A stretch of DNA of 53,530 nucleotides from an uncultured Lentisphaerota bacterium (GCA_903912445.1 CAIWHP010000152.1:1-53530); one strand, 5' to 3'; positions 41,180-50,695 are shown, counted from the first letter of the stretch. The notes: generated by a model from the sequence alone, not told the origin. Numbers and translations: made by a program.

Positions 41180-42640
41180 ATGGAAACGCTTACCCATCAG
41201 ATGTTTGTAGCTGCATTTTTCATCTTTCTCGGCTATTACGTCCTGCTGGCGGTGTATTACCTCGTGCTGGGCCTCGTCGGCTTCACGGTGGGACATCAGC
41301 GTGGCGAGGAAGATGCCGGAGAGGATTACCAGCTGCTGGCCGCCTCTAGCTTTACGCTGCCCGTGAGTATCGTCTTGCCGGCGCACAACGAAGAGGCTTG
41401 GATCGCCGACTCGCTGCAAAGCCTACTGAACCTGAATTATCCGGAATTCGAGGTCGTGATCGTAGACGACTGTTCCACGGACCGGACGCTGGAGATCCTG
41501 AAGGAGCGGCTGGAACTGGTGGCGGTCCACAACCCCTATACCGACAATTTCCAGTCCGGGCGCATCCGCGGGCTGTACAAGTCTGTGCGGCACCCGCACG
41601 TCACCGTGCTCAGCAAGGAGAGCGGGCAGAAAAAGGCCGGCGCCGTAAATGCCGGCCTGAACCTGGCGCGCTACAAGTATGTCTGTGTCGTGGATGCGGA
41701 CACGGTGCTGGAGCCCGATGCCTTGATGCGCGTTATGGCCCAGGTCGAGAAGGACCCCGAAAAGATCATCGGCGTGGGCAGCTACTTCGGCCTGGTGAAC
41801 GGGTTTGAGGTCGAGAACGGCCGCGTGGTCGGGAAGAACTTCCTGCGCACGCCGCTGGTGGCCTACCAGGAGCTCGAGTATCTCCGCAGCTTCATCGGCA
41901 ACCGTCTGTCGTGGAGCCAGTGGAATGCGATGCCCAACATCGCGGGCGGCTTTGGCGTCTGGCGCCGGGACGTGCTGATGGAACTGGGCGGCTTCAGCTC
42001 CGAGGTCAGCTGCGAGGACATTGAGTTGACCTTCCGCGCCCACGAGTACATCGCCCAGCACCGGGAGGCGGGCTATAGGATTGTGATGCTGCCCTATGTG
42101 GTCGGCTGGACCGAAGGCCCGCACACCATCCGCAACCTGATCGGCCAGCGGAACCGGTGGCACCGGGCCACGATCGAGACCACCTGGAAATTCCGGCACA
42201 TGCTGTGCAACCCCCGCTACGGGAAGTTTGGCTTTGTCACGCTGCCCTACTTCTTCCTGTATGAGGTCCTCGGGATCTTTTTCGAACTCGGGAGCATTGC
42301 GGTGACGGTCCTGGGCTTTCTCTCAGGGGTATTCGATCTCAAGCTGCTGGTGGGATTCCTGGTGTTCATGACCCTGTTCCAGGCGTTCACCTCGCTGCTG
42401 CCGCTGGTGGCCTTCCACCGCGAGCAGAAGCTCTTCCGGCCGTCGGAGTTTGTCTACCTGGCGCTGCTGAGCCTGATCGAGTTCGCCGTTTATCGCTGGA
42501 TCATTGTGGTCGCGCGGGTCACGGGGACCATCGACTACTTCCGCGGCGTCCGCACCTACGAGGGTGTGCCGCGCGCCAAGCAGCGGGCCGCCGGCCCGAC
42601 CGCTGCGGCGCCCCTGGGTCTGCAACAAGCCAAGGTTTGA
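41180..42640 (+). CDS. Processive family 2 glycosyltransferase, inner membrane (polysaccharide synthase)
   Basis: 486 residues. One N-terminal membrane helix (FVAAFFIFLGYYVLLAVYYLVLGLVGF), a GT-A catalytic domain and three or more C-terminal helices (~345-450). Catalytic motifs of BcsA/PgaC/HasA-like synthases are present: VDDCSTD (~95), DADT (~172), CEDIEL (~278) and QRNRW (~323, the QxxRW motif). It should polymerise a nucleotide-sugar on the inner face and pass the chain through its own channel. There is no PilZ domain in this protein, yet the next gene is a diguanylate cyclase. Start is one base after the HEAT gene stop. Confidence 0.9.
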   Translation: METLTHQMFVAAFFIFLGYYVLLAVYYLVLGLVGFTVGHQRGEEDAGEDYQLLAASSFTLPVSIVLPAHNEEAWIADSLQSLLNLNYPEFEVVIVDDCSTDRTLEILKERLELVAVHNPYTDNFQSGRIRGLYKSVRHPHVTVLSKESGQKKAGAVNAGLNLARYKYVCVVDADTVLEPDALMRVMAQVEKDPEKIIGVGSYFGLVNGFEVENGRVVGKNFLRTPLVAYQELEYLRSFIGNRLSWSQWNAMPNIAGGFGVWRRDVLMELGGFSSEVSCEDIELTFRAHEYIAQHREAGYRIVMLPYVVGWTEGPHTIRNLIGQRNRWHRATIETTWKFRHMLCNPRYGKFGFVTLPYFFLYEVLGIFFELGSIAVTVLGFLSGVFDLKLLVGFLVFMTLFQAFTSLLPLVAFHREQKLFRPSEFVYLALLSLIEFAVYRWIIVVARVTGTIDYFRGVRTYEGVPRAKQRAAGPTAAAPLGLQQAKV

Positions 42641-42659
42641 TTAACAAAAAGGACGGGCC

Positions 42660-43553
42660 ATGATTGTTGTAGAAACCCTGCTGCCCGAGATGTTTTGCGC
42701 TGAGAGCGAGATCGGACGGCTGGAGCCGATCCTGTCCGGCCGCGCTCCGGCGCTGGATCAGGTTTCCGCCTATGCCGGGGATCGGTTGCTGACGGACGAC
42801 GAGCAGGCCTTCTTCGTCCGGGTGCAGCAGCAGCGGGGGGAACAGTTTTATCCCGACCTGCTCTATGCGGTTACCCACCAGGTTTTCCCGCCTGCGGTCG
42901 CCCGCGATCTTTGGAGCGCGATCCTGAGGCATAAATACGAGCTGTCGGAGCTGCTCAAGCGGAACATCCGGATCACCGTTGCCGCGCTCGACTATCTCGG
43001 CAACCTTAAGGGTGCGTTGTCCTCGGCTACGGTGATCGCCGAGGAGCGCATGACCGACATGGTGCGCCTGACCCAGCACGACAGCCTGACCAAGCTGTTC
43101 AACCACGCCAGCTTTTTCCAACAGCTTGAGCAGGAGCTTCGCTGCTACGGCAAGTGCCGCCGGGTGGTCACGATCATGATGATCGACGTGGACGATTTTA
43201 AAAAGATCAACGACCGCTTTGGACATCCTGCCGGAGATCTGGTCCTGGCGGACCTGGGGGCGGGCCTCAAGGATTCCGTGCGGGCCGCGGATATTTGCTG
43301 CCGTTATGGCGGCGAGGAATTTGCCGTCATCCTGCCTGCCACCGGGGTTGCGGAAGGTGGTCTGCTGGCCGGACGTTTGCTGGCGAGGCTGGCGCAAGCC
43401 AGGCCGGGTGGCCAGGCCGTGACCGTCAGCATCGGCGTGGCTGTCTGTGGCGAAGACGTGCACACGCCCCACGTACTTGTGGCGAAAGCCGATGCGGCCC
43501 TCTATGCGGCCAAACGGCAGGGAAAGAATCGAGTGGTTGTGGATACCCTGTGA
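42660..43553 (+). CDS. GGDEF diguanylate cyclase with an uncharacterised N-terminal domain
   Basis: 297 residues. The C-terminal ~165 residues are a GGDEF domain: LTQHDSLTKLFNH, MMIDVDDFKKINDRFGHPAGD, and active-site YGGEEF (~216). RAAD lies five residues before GGEEF, the right place for the RxxD inhibitory site, so product inhibition by c-di-GMP is likely. The first ~125 residues are helical, with no membrane segment and no recognised sensor fold. It makes c-di-GMP in the cytoplasm; its place as the last gene of the operon (19-nt gap, AAGGAC) suggests local control of the synthase or of export. Confidence 0.9.
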   Translation: MIVVETLLPEMFCAESEIGRLEPILSGRAPALDQVSAYAGDRLLTDDEQAFFVRVQQQRGEQFYPDLLYAVTHQVFPPAVARDLWSAILRHKYELSELLKRNIRITVAALDYLGNLKGALSSATVIAEERMTDMVRLTQHDSLTKLFNHASFFQQLEQELRCYGKCRRVVTIMMIDVDDFKKINDRFGHPAGDLVLADLGAGLKDSVRAADICCRYGGEEFAVILPATGVAEGGLLAGRLLARLAQARPGGQAVTVSIGVAVCGEDVHTPHVLVAKADAALYAAKRQGKNRVVVDTL

Positions 43554-43875
43554 GCCTGCCGCGCTTCTCTCCGGGCGGGGCGCCCCTTGAGCCGGCTCCT
43601 GTCAGCACCGCGGGAACCTGCGCGGATCGCGCGCGCTCCCTCTTGGGAGGCCACGGCTAAAAGGTTGTATCGAAGGGGGGGGGGCGGCGGTTTGTAACCC
43701 AAGGTCCTGTCGTAAGCCCAAGGGGTGGTAACGCGGCGGACGTCGGTTTTCCGGTGATTAAGCCGGCGTGCGGCGTTTTCCAGTGCTTGGAAAAGAGACC
43801 TCACCGGTCTTCCAAGCCCACCTGAGGCGGGTAAACTTTGGAAAGCCGGGGTGAGCTACACCGGGGCTGAGTGCG
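43554..43875. other. 322-bp gene-free stretch between convergent genes
   Basis: Holds a run of ten G residues (43675-43684) and palindrome array 4. No coding potential and no terminator with a T-run was found. Confidence 0.6.
43778..43843. repeat. Phased TTCCAAnnnTTGGAA palindrome array 4 (3 units, two decayed)
   Basis: TTCCAGTGCTTGGAA (43778-43792), left half TTCCAAGCCC (from 43810) and right half CTTTGGAA (to 43843). Centre spacing 32 and about 19 bp. Confidence 0.6.
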
Positions 43876-44001
43876 TCAGGCCTTGGGTGCTGCCGCAGCG
43901 GGCTTGGCCGCGGGTTTGGCCTTCTTGACCGCTGCTTTCAGACGTTTGATCCGCCGTATGCGGGCGGCCCGTTTTACTCTGACTCGAAGTTGTTGTCCCA
44001 T
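43876..44001 (-). CDS. Small basic protein, 41 residues
   Basis: Starts MGQQLRVRVKRAARIRRIKR and ends in an Ala/Lys/Pro tail (KAKPAAKPAAAAPKA). Sixteen of 41 residues are Arg or Lys. A strong promoter (TTGACG, 15-nt spacer, TATAGA, 8 nt to ATG) sits exactly upstream, which argues the gene is real although too short for usual gene finders. The basic helix plus Ala/Lys/Pro tail recalls ribosome-associated or nucleoid-binding small proteins; I have an impression that similar MGQQ-starting proteins occur in Verrucomicrobia but cannot confirm it. Function not assigned. Divergent from uvrA. Confidence 0.7.
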   Translation of the reverse strand: MGQQLRVRVKRAARIRRIKRLKAAVKKAKPAAKPAAAAPKA

Positions 44002-44009
44002 AGGCGAGT

Positions 44010-44036
44010 TCTATAGCGTAGCGCCGCCGCCGTCAA
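44010..44036 (-). promoter_or_regulatory. Promoter of the small basic protein gene, near-leaderless
   Basis: Minus strand: TTGACG (44036-44031), 15-nt spacer, TATAGA (44015-44010), 8 nt to the ATG at 44001. The best -10 hexamer in the window. Confidence 0.6.
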
Positions 44037-44206
44037 GCACGAACCTCCAAACCCCGCGCAGGAGCGCCGCCGCCGACGGGTCATTTTCCGCGACCGGGCG
44101 GGACGGCGCCGGCAAACCGCGGCCTGCCGGCGCACTATTTCCTTGGCACAGGGTTGTCCTGCATGGTAGTTTGCCCTGAATTTTTGGCCGGAGAAAAACT
44201 GAATTT

Positions 44207-47068
44207 ATGAGTACTGAGAAAAAATCCATCGTGGTGGCAGGGGCGCGCGAGCATAACCTGAAGAACATCACGGTCACCATTCCGCGCAACAGCCTGACGG
44301 TGGTCACGGGCCTGAGCGGTTCGGGCAAGTCGTCGCTGGCGTTCGATACGATCTATGCGGAGGGGCAGCGCAAGTACGTGGAGAGCCTCTCGGCCTATGC
44401 GCGGCAGTTCCTCGAACAGATGCAGAAGCCGGACGTGGACTACATCGAGGGGCTGTCCCCGGCGATCGCCATCGAGCAGCGGACGGCGGGCGCGAATCCG
44501 CGCTCGATCGTGGCGACGACGACGGAGATCCACGACTATCTGCGGCTGATGTTCGCGAGCATCGGGCGGGTGCACTGCTATCAGTGCGGCAAGCCGATCG
44601 CCCAGCAGAGCGCGGACGAGATCGTGGACCGGCTGATGCAGCTGCCGAACTTGATGAAGCTGATGATCCTCGCGCCGGTGGTGCGCGGGCGCAAGGTCGA
44701 GCACGAGGAGATCCTGCAGGGGCTGCGCAAGCAGGGCTTTGTCCGCGTGCGGATGGACGGCGAGCTCTATGACCTGGACGCGATGCCGAAGCTGGAAAAA
44801 AACAAGAAGCACACGATCGAGGTGGTCGTGGACCGGCTGGTCATCACCAACAAGGTGCGCACGCGCCTGACCGATTCGGTGGAGCTGGCGCTCAAGCATG
44901 GCGAAGGTTTGATGATGGCGGTGGCGCCGGAGCCGGAAGGTGCGCCCTGGACGGAAAAGCTGTTCTCCGAGAAGAACGCCTGCCCGGACTGCGGGATCAG
45001 CTTCGACACGCTCACCCCGCGGCATTTCTCGTTCAACAGCCCCTACGGCGCCTGCCCGACGTGCCTCGGCCTCGGCACCATGATGGTGTTCGACGAGGAC
45101 CTGATGATCCCCGACAAGACGCTTTCCCTGGAGGATGGGGCGATCCATCCCTGGAAGCGCGGTGGGCGGCGGATGATCATCTACCTGAAAGGCCTGCTGC
45201 GCGCCGTCGTCCAGCACTATGGCGCGAACATGGAAACCCCGTGGGAGGATCTGCCCGAGGACTTCAAGAAGACCGTGATGAACGGCTCCGGCGACCAGGA
45301 GCTGCAGTTCGGTTTCTGGCGCGGCGGGAAATATCACAAGTATTCCAAGGTGTTCGAGGGTGTCGTGGCCAACCTCAAGCGCCGCTACGAGGAGACGGAC
45401 AGCGACTATATGCGCCAGAAGCTGGCGGAGTATATGAGCCGCCAGCCGTGCACCTCGTGCGACGGCTCGCGCATGCGGCCGGAGACCCTGGCGTGCCGCG
45501 TCGGCGGCAAGAACATCGTCGAGGTGACGCGGCTGTCGGTGAAACTGGCGATCGACTATTTCGCCAAGCTCGATATTTCGGAGCAGGAGGCGAAGATCGC
45601 CCACGAGGTCATCAAGGAGATCCGGCAGCGCCTGTCGTTCCTGGCGAATGTCGGCCTCGACTACCTGACGCTCGACCGCGAGAGCGGCTCGCTCTCCGGC
45701 GGCGAGGCCCAGCGCATCCGGCTGGCGACGCAGATCGGCGCGGGCCTCGTCGGCGTGCTCTACGTGCTCGACGAGCCGTCCATCGGCCTGCACCAGCGCG
45801 ACAACGAGAAGCTGATCGCCACCCTCAAGGGCCTGCGCGACATCGGCAACACCGTCGTCGTGGTCGAGCACGACGACCAGACGATCCGCGAGGCGGACTA
45901 TGTGATCGACCTCGGCCCCGGCGCCGGCCGCAACGGCGGCTACGTGGTGCACGCGGGCACGGTGCCGGAGCTGCTGGCGAACAGCAAGTCGCTGACGGCG
46001 CGCTACCTCAACGGCGAGATGGAGGTCACGCTGCCCGAGAAGCGCAAGGAGGGGCATGGCAACATGCTTGAGATCCTGGGCGCCTCCGAAAACAACCTCA
46101 AGAACATCAACGTCAAGATCCCGCTCGGTTGCATGGTCTGCATCACGGGCGTCTCCGGCAGCGGCAAGAGCACGCTGCTCGACGAGATCCTGCGGCGCGC
46201 GCTGTTCCGTCACTTCTTCACGTCGAAGGAGAAGCCCGGCAAGCACAAGAAGATCACCGGGCTGGAGCACCTCGATAAGGTGATCGTCATCGACCAGTCG
46301 CCGATCGGCCGCACGCCGCGGTCGAACCCCTCGACCTACACCGGCGCGTTCTCGGTGATCCGCGACCTGTTCGCGCAGCTCCCCGGCTCGCGCGTCCGCG
46401 GCTACGGCCCGGGCCGCTACAGCTTCAACGTCAAGGGCGGCCGCTGCGAGCGCTGCAAGGGCGACGGCATCCTGAAGATCGAGATGCAGTTCCTGCCCGA
46501 CGTCTACGTGACGTGCGAGCAGTGCCGCGGCCAGCGCTACAACCGCGAGACGCTCGAGGTGCGCTACGCCGGCCGCAACATCGCCGACGTGCTCAACATG
46601 ACCATCGACGAGGCGCTGGAGTTCTTCCGCGCCGTGCCCGCGATGGAGCGCAAGCTGCGCACGCTCTCCGATGTCGGCCTCGGCTACCTGCAGCTCGGCC
46701 AGCCGGCGACGACGCTCTCCGGCGGCGAGGCGCAGCGGGTCAAGCTGTCGTCGGAGCTGAGCAAGAGCGACACCGGCCGCACCATCTACCTGCTGGACGA
46801 GCCGACCACCGGCCTGCATTTTGCCGACGTCCACAAGCTGCTGCACGTCCTGCAGCAGCTCCGCGACGCCGGCAACACGCTGGTGATCATCGAGCACAAC
46901 CTCGATGTGATCAAGACGGCGGACTACATCATCGACCTCGGCCCCGAGGGCGGCGACAACGGCGGCCGCATTGTGGCGCAAGGGACCCCGGAGGAAGTGG
47001 CGGCCAACCCGAAGTCCTTCACCGGCCACTACCTCAAGCCGTTCCTGGTGCGCAAGCCCGAGGCGTGA
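44207..47068 (+). CDS. uvrA: Excinuclease ABC subunit A
   Basis: 953 residues, normal UvrA length. Two ABC ATPase modules: Walker A1 GLSGSGKSS (~35), signature [13 protein letters not shown], then Walker A2 GVSGSGKST (~652) and [12 protein letters not shown]. Two zinc modules are intact: CPDCG...CPTCLG and CERCKGDG...CEQCRG. It scans DNA for bulky lesions with UvrB in nucleotide excision repair. No SOS-box-like palindrome was recognised upstream; TTGGCA-N18-TAGTTT (~44150-44180) is a weak promoter candidate. The TPR gene follows two bases after the stop and is probably co-transcribed. Confidence 0.97.
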   Translation: MSTEKKSIVVAGAREHNLKNITVTIPRNSLTVVTGLSGSGKSSLAFDTIYAEGQRKYVESLSAYARQFLEQMQKPDVDYIEGLSPAIAIEQRTAGANPRSIVATTTEIHDYLRLMFASIGRVHCYQCGKPIAQQSADEIVDRLMQLPNLMKLMILAPVVRGRKVEHEEILQGLRKQGFVRVRMDGELYDLDAMPKLEKNKKHTIEVVVDRLVITNKVRTRLTDSVELALKHGEGLMMAVAPEPEGAPWTEKLFSEKNACPDCGISFDTLTPRHFSFNSPYGACPTCLGLGTMMVFDEDLMIPDKTLSLEDGAIHPWKRGGRRMIIYLKGLLRAVVQHYGANMETPWEDLPEDFKKTVMNGSGDQELQFGFWRGGKYHKYSKVFEGVVANLKRRYEETDSDYMRQKLAEYMSRQPCTSCDGSRMRPETLACRVGGKNIVEVTRLSVKLAIDYFAKLDISEQEAKIAHEVIKEIRQRLSFLANVGLDYLTLDRESGSLSGGEAQRIRLATQIGAGLVGVLYVLDEPSIGLHQRDNEKLIATLKGLRDIGNTVVVVEHDDQTIREADYVIDLGPGAGRNGGYVVHAGTVPELLANSKSLTARYLNGEMEVTLPEKRKEGHGNMLEILGASENNLKNINVKIPLGCMVCITGVSGSGKSTLLDEILRRALFRHFFTSKEKPGKHKKITGLEHLDKVIVIDQSPIGRTPRSNPSTYTGAFSVIRDLFAQLPGSRVRGYGPGRYSFNVKGGRCERCKGDGILKIEMQFLPDVYVTCEQCRGQRYNRETLEVRYAGRNIADVLNMTIDEALEFFRAVPAMERKLRTLSDVGLGYLQLGQPATTLSGGEAQRVKLSSELSKSDTGRTIYLLDEPTTGLHFADVHKLLHVLQQLRDAGNTLVIIEHNLDVIKTADYIIDLGPEGGDNGGRIVAQGTPEEVAANPKSFTGHYLKPFLVRKPEA

Positions 47069-47070
47069 GC

Positions 47071-49608
47071 ATGGCACCAAGCCGTCAGAACCGCCCGGGT
47101 GCGTGGCGGGGGGCGCTGGGCGCGCTCCTGGCCGCCGGGGCGGTGTGGGCGCAGGCCGCGGCCTCCGCGCCGCTCGTGCCGGTGGACCCGCTGGCGGCCG
47201 GCCGCGCGGCCTTCGAGGATGGCTTCTACGAGGTGGCCAGCCGCACCTTCGAGCAGGCGGCCCAGATTTACAGCGAGCCGGCGCAGCGCCTGGAGGCGCG
47301 GCTCTGGCAGGCGCGCGCGCAGCTCGCCCTGCAGCGCGCGGCGGAAGCGCGGGCGCTGCTGGCCGCATGCCAGGCCGAGGCGCGCGGCGGCGGCAGCGAG
47401 GCGGCGTGGATCTATCTTTCCGCGCTGGCCCATTTCGAGGAGGGCCAGTTCGCCGAGGCCGGCCTGCTGGTGCGCGATTTCGAGGCGCGGTATCCGCAGA
47501 GCCCGGAGACCGTCCGCGCGCTGCGGCTCGCGGCGAACATCCTGCTCAAGCAGGGCCAGCCGGAGCCGGCGCTGGCCCTCTTCGCGCAGGTGTACAAGCG
47601 GTACGCATCAGCGCCGGAGGCCGCGGAGAATTTGTGGCAGTGGGCGGAGGCGCTGCGCGCGCTCAACCGCGCCGAGGCGGCGCGGGTGGCGTACGAGAAG
47701 CTGGTGGCCGAACGGCCGGAGACGCTGTTCGCCGACCAGGCGCGGCTGCGGCTGGCGGAGCTGTTCGGCAAGGCGCAGCAGTGGGAGCAGGGCGAGCAGG
47801 CGCTGAAGACGCTGGCCGCGCGCGCCAAGGCGCGGCCCGATCTGCGGCTGACGGCGTGGGAGCAGCTGGCGCGGCTCTACGAAGCGCAGACCAACCTGGC
47901 CGCGGCCGTCCAGGCGCTGGCGCAATCGGCGGCGCTCAAGACCGAGCCGGCGGCGAAGCTGCGCACCGAACTGCTCCAGGCCCAGCTGCTGTTCCGGCTG
48001 AACCGCGACGACGAGGGCGCCAAGGTCCTGCGCAGCATCGTCCGGCAGCCGAACGCGGGCGCGCTCGCGGCGGAGGCGCAGATCGAACTCGCCGACCAGC
48101 TGCTCCAGCACCAGCGCCACGCGCAGGCGCTCGACGAATTCCAGGCCTATGTCGAGGCCTTCGCCGAGCCGGCGGGCCAACGGCGCGCGCTGATGGGCAA
48201 AGGCTGGTGCCTGTGGCATCTCGGCCGTTTTGATGAGGCCGCCGGCGCGTTCGGCAAGGCGGGTGATGCCTCCGGCACGCCCACCGCCATCGCCGAGGCG
48301 CGCTTCAAGGAGGCCGACGCCTGGTTTGCGGCACAACAGTTCCGCCGCGCCCTGCCGCTGTACCTGACGCTGACCAACGCGCTGGTGGGCTTCCCGCAGG
48401 CTGCGCAGGCGCTCTATCAGTCCGGCCTCTGCCACGCGCGCCTCGGCCAGCCGGCCGAGGCCGAGCGGCTGTTCGCCACGCTGGCGGGCGTGCAGACCAA
48501 TGGCGCGGACGCCGCGCGCGCCTGGCTCGGCCTCGCGCTGGTGCGCGAGGATCAGGGGCGCTGGGACCAGGCCGTCGCCGCCTACGACCGCGCCGCGGCC
48601 GCCGCGACCGGCACGACGTGGCAGGCCCAAGCCTTGAGCGGCCGCGGCCTCCTGCTCTACCGCACCGGCCAGTTCGAGCCCGCGCTCGCGACTTTCGACG
48701 AGCTGCTGCTGCAGGCCGCCGGCAGCCGCCTCGCGGAACAGGCCTTCTACATGCGCGGCTGGTGCCTGTACCTGCTGCGGAAGGAGGCCCAGGCGCTCCA
48801 GATTGCGCGCGAGTTCATCGCCAAGTATCCCCAGTCGGCGTGGGCGCCCGATGTGCTCTTCTGGCTGGGCGAGTATCTCTTCAACCACGGCGACTACGCC
48901 GGCGCCGAGCGCCAGTTTGTCGGCCTGGCCCAGGACCATCCGAAGAGCGAGCTCGCCGACAAGGCGCTGTTCTGGGCCGGCCGCGCCGCCGCCGCCGCCG
49001 GGCAGCACCTGCGCGCGCTCGTCCACTACAACCAGCTCGCCAAGCTCTATCCCGACAGCGTCAAGCTGGCCGAGACGCGCTTCGCGCAGGGCGATGCGTT
49101 GAGCGAGCTGGGCAAGTTTGCCGACGCGATCCTCGTCTTCGAGGAGGTCGTCAAGAAGTACCCGCACAGCTACCTCGCCAACCTCGCGCGCGGCCGCCGC
49201 GGCGACTGCGCGTTCACGCTGGCCAGCGAGGACAAGGCGCGCTTCGCCGACGCCTTGAGCGACTACCGCAGCGTGCTCGACAGCCCGACCGCCGACCGCG
49301 ACCTCAAGTGGCAGGCGGAGTTCAAGCTCGGCCGCGTCCTCGAGAAGCAGGGCAAGGCCGCCGCGGCGCTGGAGCGCTACCTGGCGGTCGTCTACTCGTT
49401 CCTGGCGGAGCGCCAGAAGGGGCAGCACGGCGACCCGCTCTGGTTCACCCGCGCCGCGTTCAACGCCGCCGAGATCCAAGAGAAGGCGGGCGACTGGCGC
49501 AAGGCCGTGCAGGTCTATCAGCGGGTCGTCGAGGCCGGCGTGCCCGCCGCGCAGGAAGCGCTGCAGCGGTTGCAGCGCATCAAGCTGGAGCACTGGATGC
49601 TGTTCTAA
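47071..49608 (+). CDS. Exported TPR-repeat protein
   Basis: 845 residues. A signal peptide (~1-28, GALGALLAAGAVWAQAAA) is followed by tetratricopeptide-like repeats to the end (AGRAAFEDGFYEVASRTFEQA, ALRLAANILLKQGQPEPALALF, ADKALFWAGRAAAAAGQHLRAL, AETRFAQGDALSELGKFADAI). Repeats such as FIAKYPQSAWAPDVLFWLGEYLF resemble the YbgF/CpoB and BamD type, which join envelope processes. With exbB, exbD and a tonB-like gene just downstream, a Tol-Pal/TonB-related envelope role is plausible. ATG 47071 is chosen; GTG 47065 would overlap uvrA. Confidence 0.85.
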   Translation: MAPSRQNRPGAWRGALGALLAAGAVWAQAAASAPLVPVDPLAAGRAAFEDGFYEVASRTFEQAAQIYSEPAQRLEARLWQARAQLALQRAAEARALLAACQAEARGGGSEAAWIYLSALAHFEEGQFAEAGLLVRDFEARYPQSPETVRALRLAANILLKQGQPEPALALFAQVYKRYASAPEAAENLWQWAEALRALNRAEAARVAYEKLVAERPETLFADQARLRLAELFGKAQQWEQGEQALKTLAARAKARPDLRLTAWEQLARLYEAQTNLAAAVQALAQSAALKTEPAAKLRTELLQAQLLFRLNRDDEGAKVLRSIVRQPNAGALAAEAQIELADQLLQHQRHAQALDEFQAYVEAFAEPAGQRRALMGKGWCLWHLGRFDEAAGAFGKAGDASGTPTAIAEARFKEADAWFAAQQFRRALPLYLTLTNALVGFPQAAQALYQSGLCHARLGQPAEAERLFATLAGVQTNGADAARAWLGLALVREDQGRWDQAVAAYDRAAAAATGTTWQAQALSGRGLLLYRTGQFEPALATFDELLLQAAGSRLAEQAFYMRGWCLYLLRKEAQALQIAREFIAKYPQSAWAPDVLFWLGEYLFNHGDYAGAERQFVGLAQDHPKSELADKALFWAGRAAAAAGQHLRALVHYNQLAKLYPDSVKLAETRFAQGDALSELGKFADAILVFEEVVKKYPHSYLANLARGRRGDCAFTLASEDKARFADALSDYRSVLDSPTADRDLKWQAEFKLGRVLEKQGKAAAALERYLAVVYSFLAERQKGQHGDPLWFTRAAFNAAEIQEKAGDWRKAVQVYQRVVEAGVPAAQEALQRLQRIKLEHWMLF

Positions 49609-49682
49609 GCATGCGAAGAAGGGAGTGCGGGAGTGTTGGAGTATTGGAAAATTTTGTTGGGCCGCACGGGCATGACGAAAAC

Positions 49683-49748
49683 CTCGTGCTCGTCCTTCGT
49701 CCGCGAAAAATTCCGCGATAGCGGAACGAGGACGAAGACGGCAACGAG
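49683..49748. repeat. Long imperfect hairpin with nested perfect stem
   Basis: Outer arms CTCGTGCTCGTCCTTCGTCC (49683-49702) and GGACGAAGACGGCAACGAG (49730-49748) pair over most of their length. Nested inside is TTCCGC-GATA-GCGGAA (49711-49726). No T-run follows. Confidence 0.6.
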
Positions 49749-49776
49749 GACGATGAGTCGCCTGTGCGCCGCCGTT

Positions 49777-49875
49777 TTCCAAGGTCTGGAAACTTTTTCC
49801 AAACCTTGGAACTTTTCGCGCTTATCTTTTCCAACGCTTGGAACAACCGCCGCTTTCTGTTTCCAATCCTTGAAA
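49777..49875. repeat. Phased TTCCAAnnnTTGGAA palindrome array 5 (4 units)
   Basis: TTCCAAGGTCTGGAA (49777-49791), TTCCAAACCTTGGAA (49797-49811), TTCCAACGCTTGGAA (49829-49843), TTCCAATCCTTGAAA (49861-49875). Centre spacing 20, 32 and 32 bp. Largest array in the window. Confidence 0.85.
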
Positions 49876-50053
49876 AACGCCTCCCTGCAATCTGTCCCCG
49901 GCAATCATCAATCGGCCCTGCTTGGAGGGCCACGCTCCGGCGTGGCCGGTCACCGGAAAAACGTTTCATCTTTCACCCGTTTTCAATCTCAAAGGTCCGG
50001 TTTCCAGTCAACAATCGGCACTCAACAGGCGGCAATTTTCGGAGGCTTTCTTT

Positions 50054-50695
50054 ATGGTTGAAGTCATGCATCAAGGCGGGCCGATCATGGTCGTGTTGTT
50101 GGTCATCGGGTTTCTCGCCATCGCGATCTTCCTGGAGCGGCTCTTCCAGCTGCACCGCGCCCAGATCCGCTGGCGCGATTTCCTGCAGGGGCTGTTCGTG
50201 ATCCTCAAGCGCGGCAACGTCGCCGAGGCCGTCAGCCTGTGCGAGGAGGCCTCCGGGCCGGTGCCGATGGTCATCCGTGCGGCGATCCTGCACCACGACG
50301 AGGGCGCCGAGCAGATGCGGGAGGCGATGCGCGAGGCCGGGCTGCAGGAAATCCCGCGCATCGAGAAGAATATGCCGCTCCTGGCGACGCTGGCGCACAT
50401 CGCGCCGATGCTCGGCCTGCTCGGCACGATCCTCGGGCTGATGCAGATGCTGATTGCCATCCAGCAGCGCGCGCCGCTGGTCCATGCCGGCGACCTCGCG
50501 GCGGGCCTGTGGGCGGCGCTGCTCGTCAGCGCGGCCGGCCTCGCCGTCTCGATCCCGGCCTACGCGGGCTATAACATGCTCGTCGGCCGCGTCGAGTCGC
50601 TGACGCTCGACATGGAGCGCGCGGCGGCGGAGATCCTCAATTTCTTTGCGCAGAACAAGGTCGGCGACGCCGTGCTCAAGGAGAAGAAGGCGTGA
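50054..50695 (+). CDS. exbB-like: ExbB/TolQ-family proton-channel-like protein lacking the key Glu
   Basis: 213 residues with the three-helix MotA/TolQ/ExbB plan: helix 1 ~11-30 (IMVVLLVIGFLAIAIFLERL), helix 2 ~112-136 (HIAPMLGLLGTILGLMQML), helix 3 ~148-175 (GLWAALLVSAAGLAVSIPAY). Family knowledge: five ExbB surround two ExbD and energise a TonB-like partner with the proton motive force. Thr125 matches E. coli Thr148. The helix-3 motif usually reads G(I/L)WEALLTTAAGL; here Glu (E. coli Glu176) is Ala154 and Thr181 is Ser159. GGAGG eight nt before ATG 50054 fixes the start. The stop overlaps the exbD-like GTG. Confidence 0.85.
   Translation: MVEVMHQGGPIMVVLLVIGFLAIAIFLERLFQLHRAQIRWRDFLQGLFVILKRGNVAEAVSLCEEASGPVPMVIRAAILHHDEGAEQMREAMREAGLQEIPRIEKNMPLLATLAHIAPMLGLLGTILGLMQMLIAIQQRAPLVHAGDLAAGLWAALLVSAAGLAVSIPAYAGYNMLVGRVESLTLDMERAAAEILNFFAQNKVGDAVLKEKKA

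Larger units (their letters stand above)
49609..50053. other. 445-bp intergenic region with a long imperfect hairpin and palindrome array 5
   Basis: Between the TPR and exbB-like genes. Open frames through it lack coding character. Contents are the two structured elements listed separately and, at the end, GGAGG before exbB. Confidence 0.65.

Noticed and set aside
44100-44206. SOS box upstream of uvrA
   Set aside because: No CTGT-N8-ACAG or other clear LexA-type palindrome was found.
44135-47368. 1077-codon open frame on the minus strand opposite uvrA
   Set aside because: Antisense to a full-length UvrA; His/Arg/Ala-rich composition typical of the opposite strand of GC-rich genes; no domain recognised.
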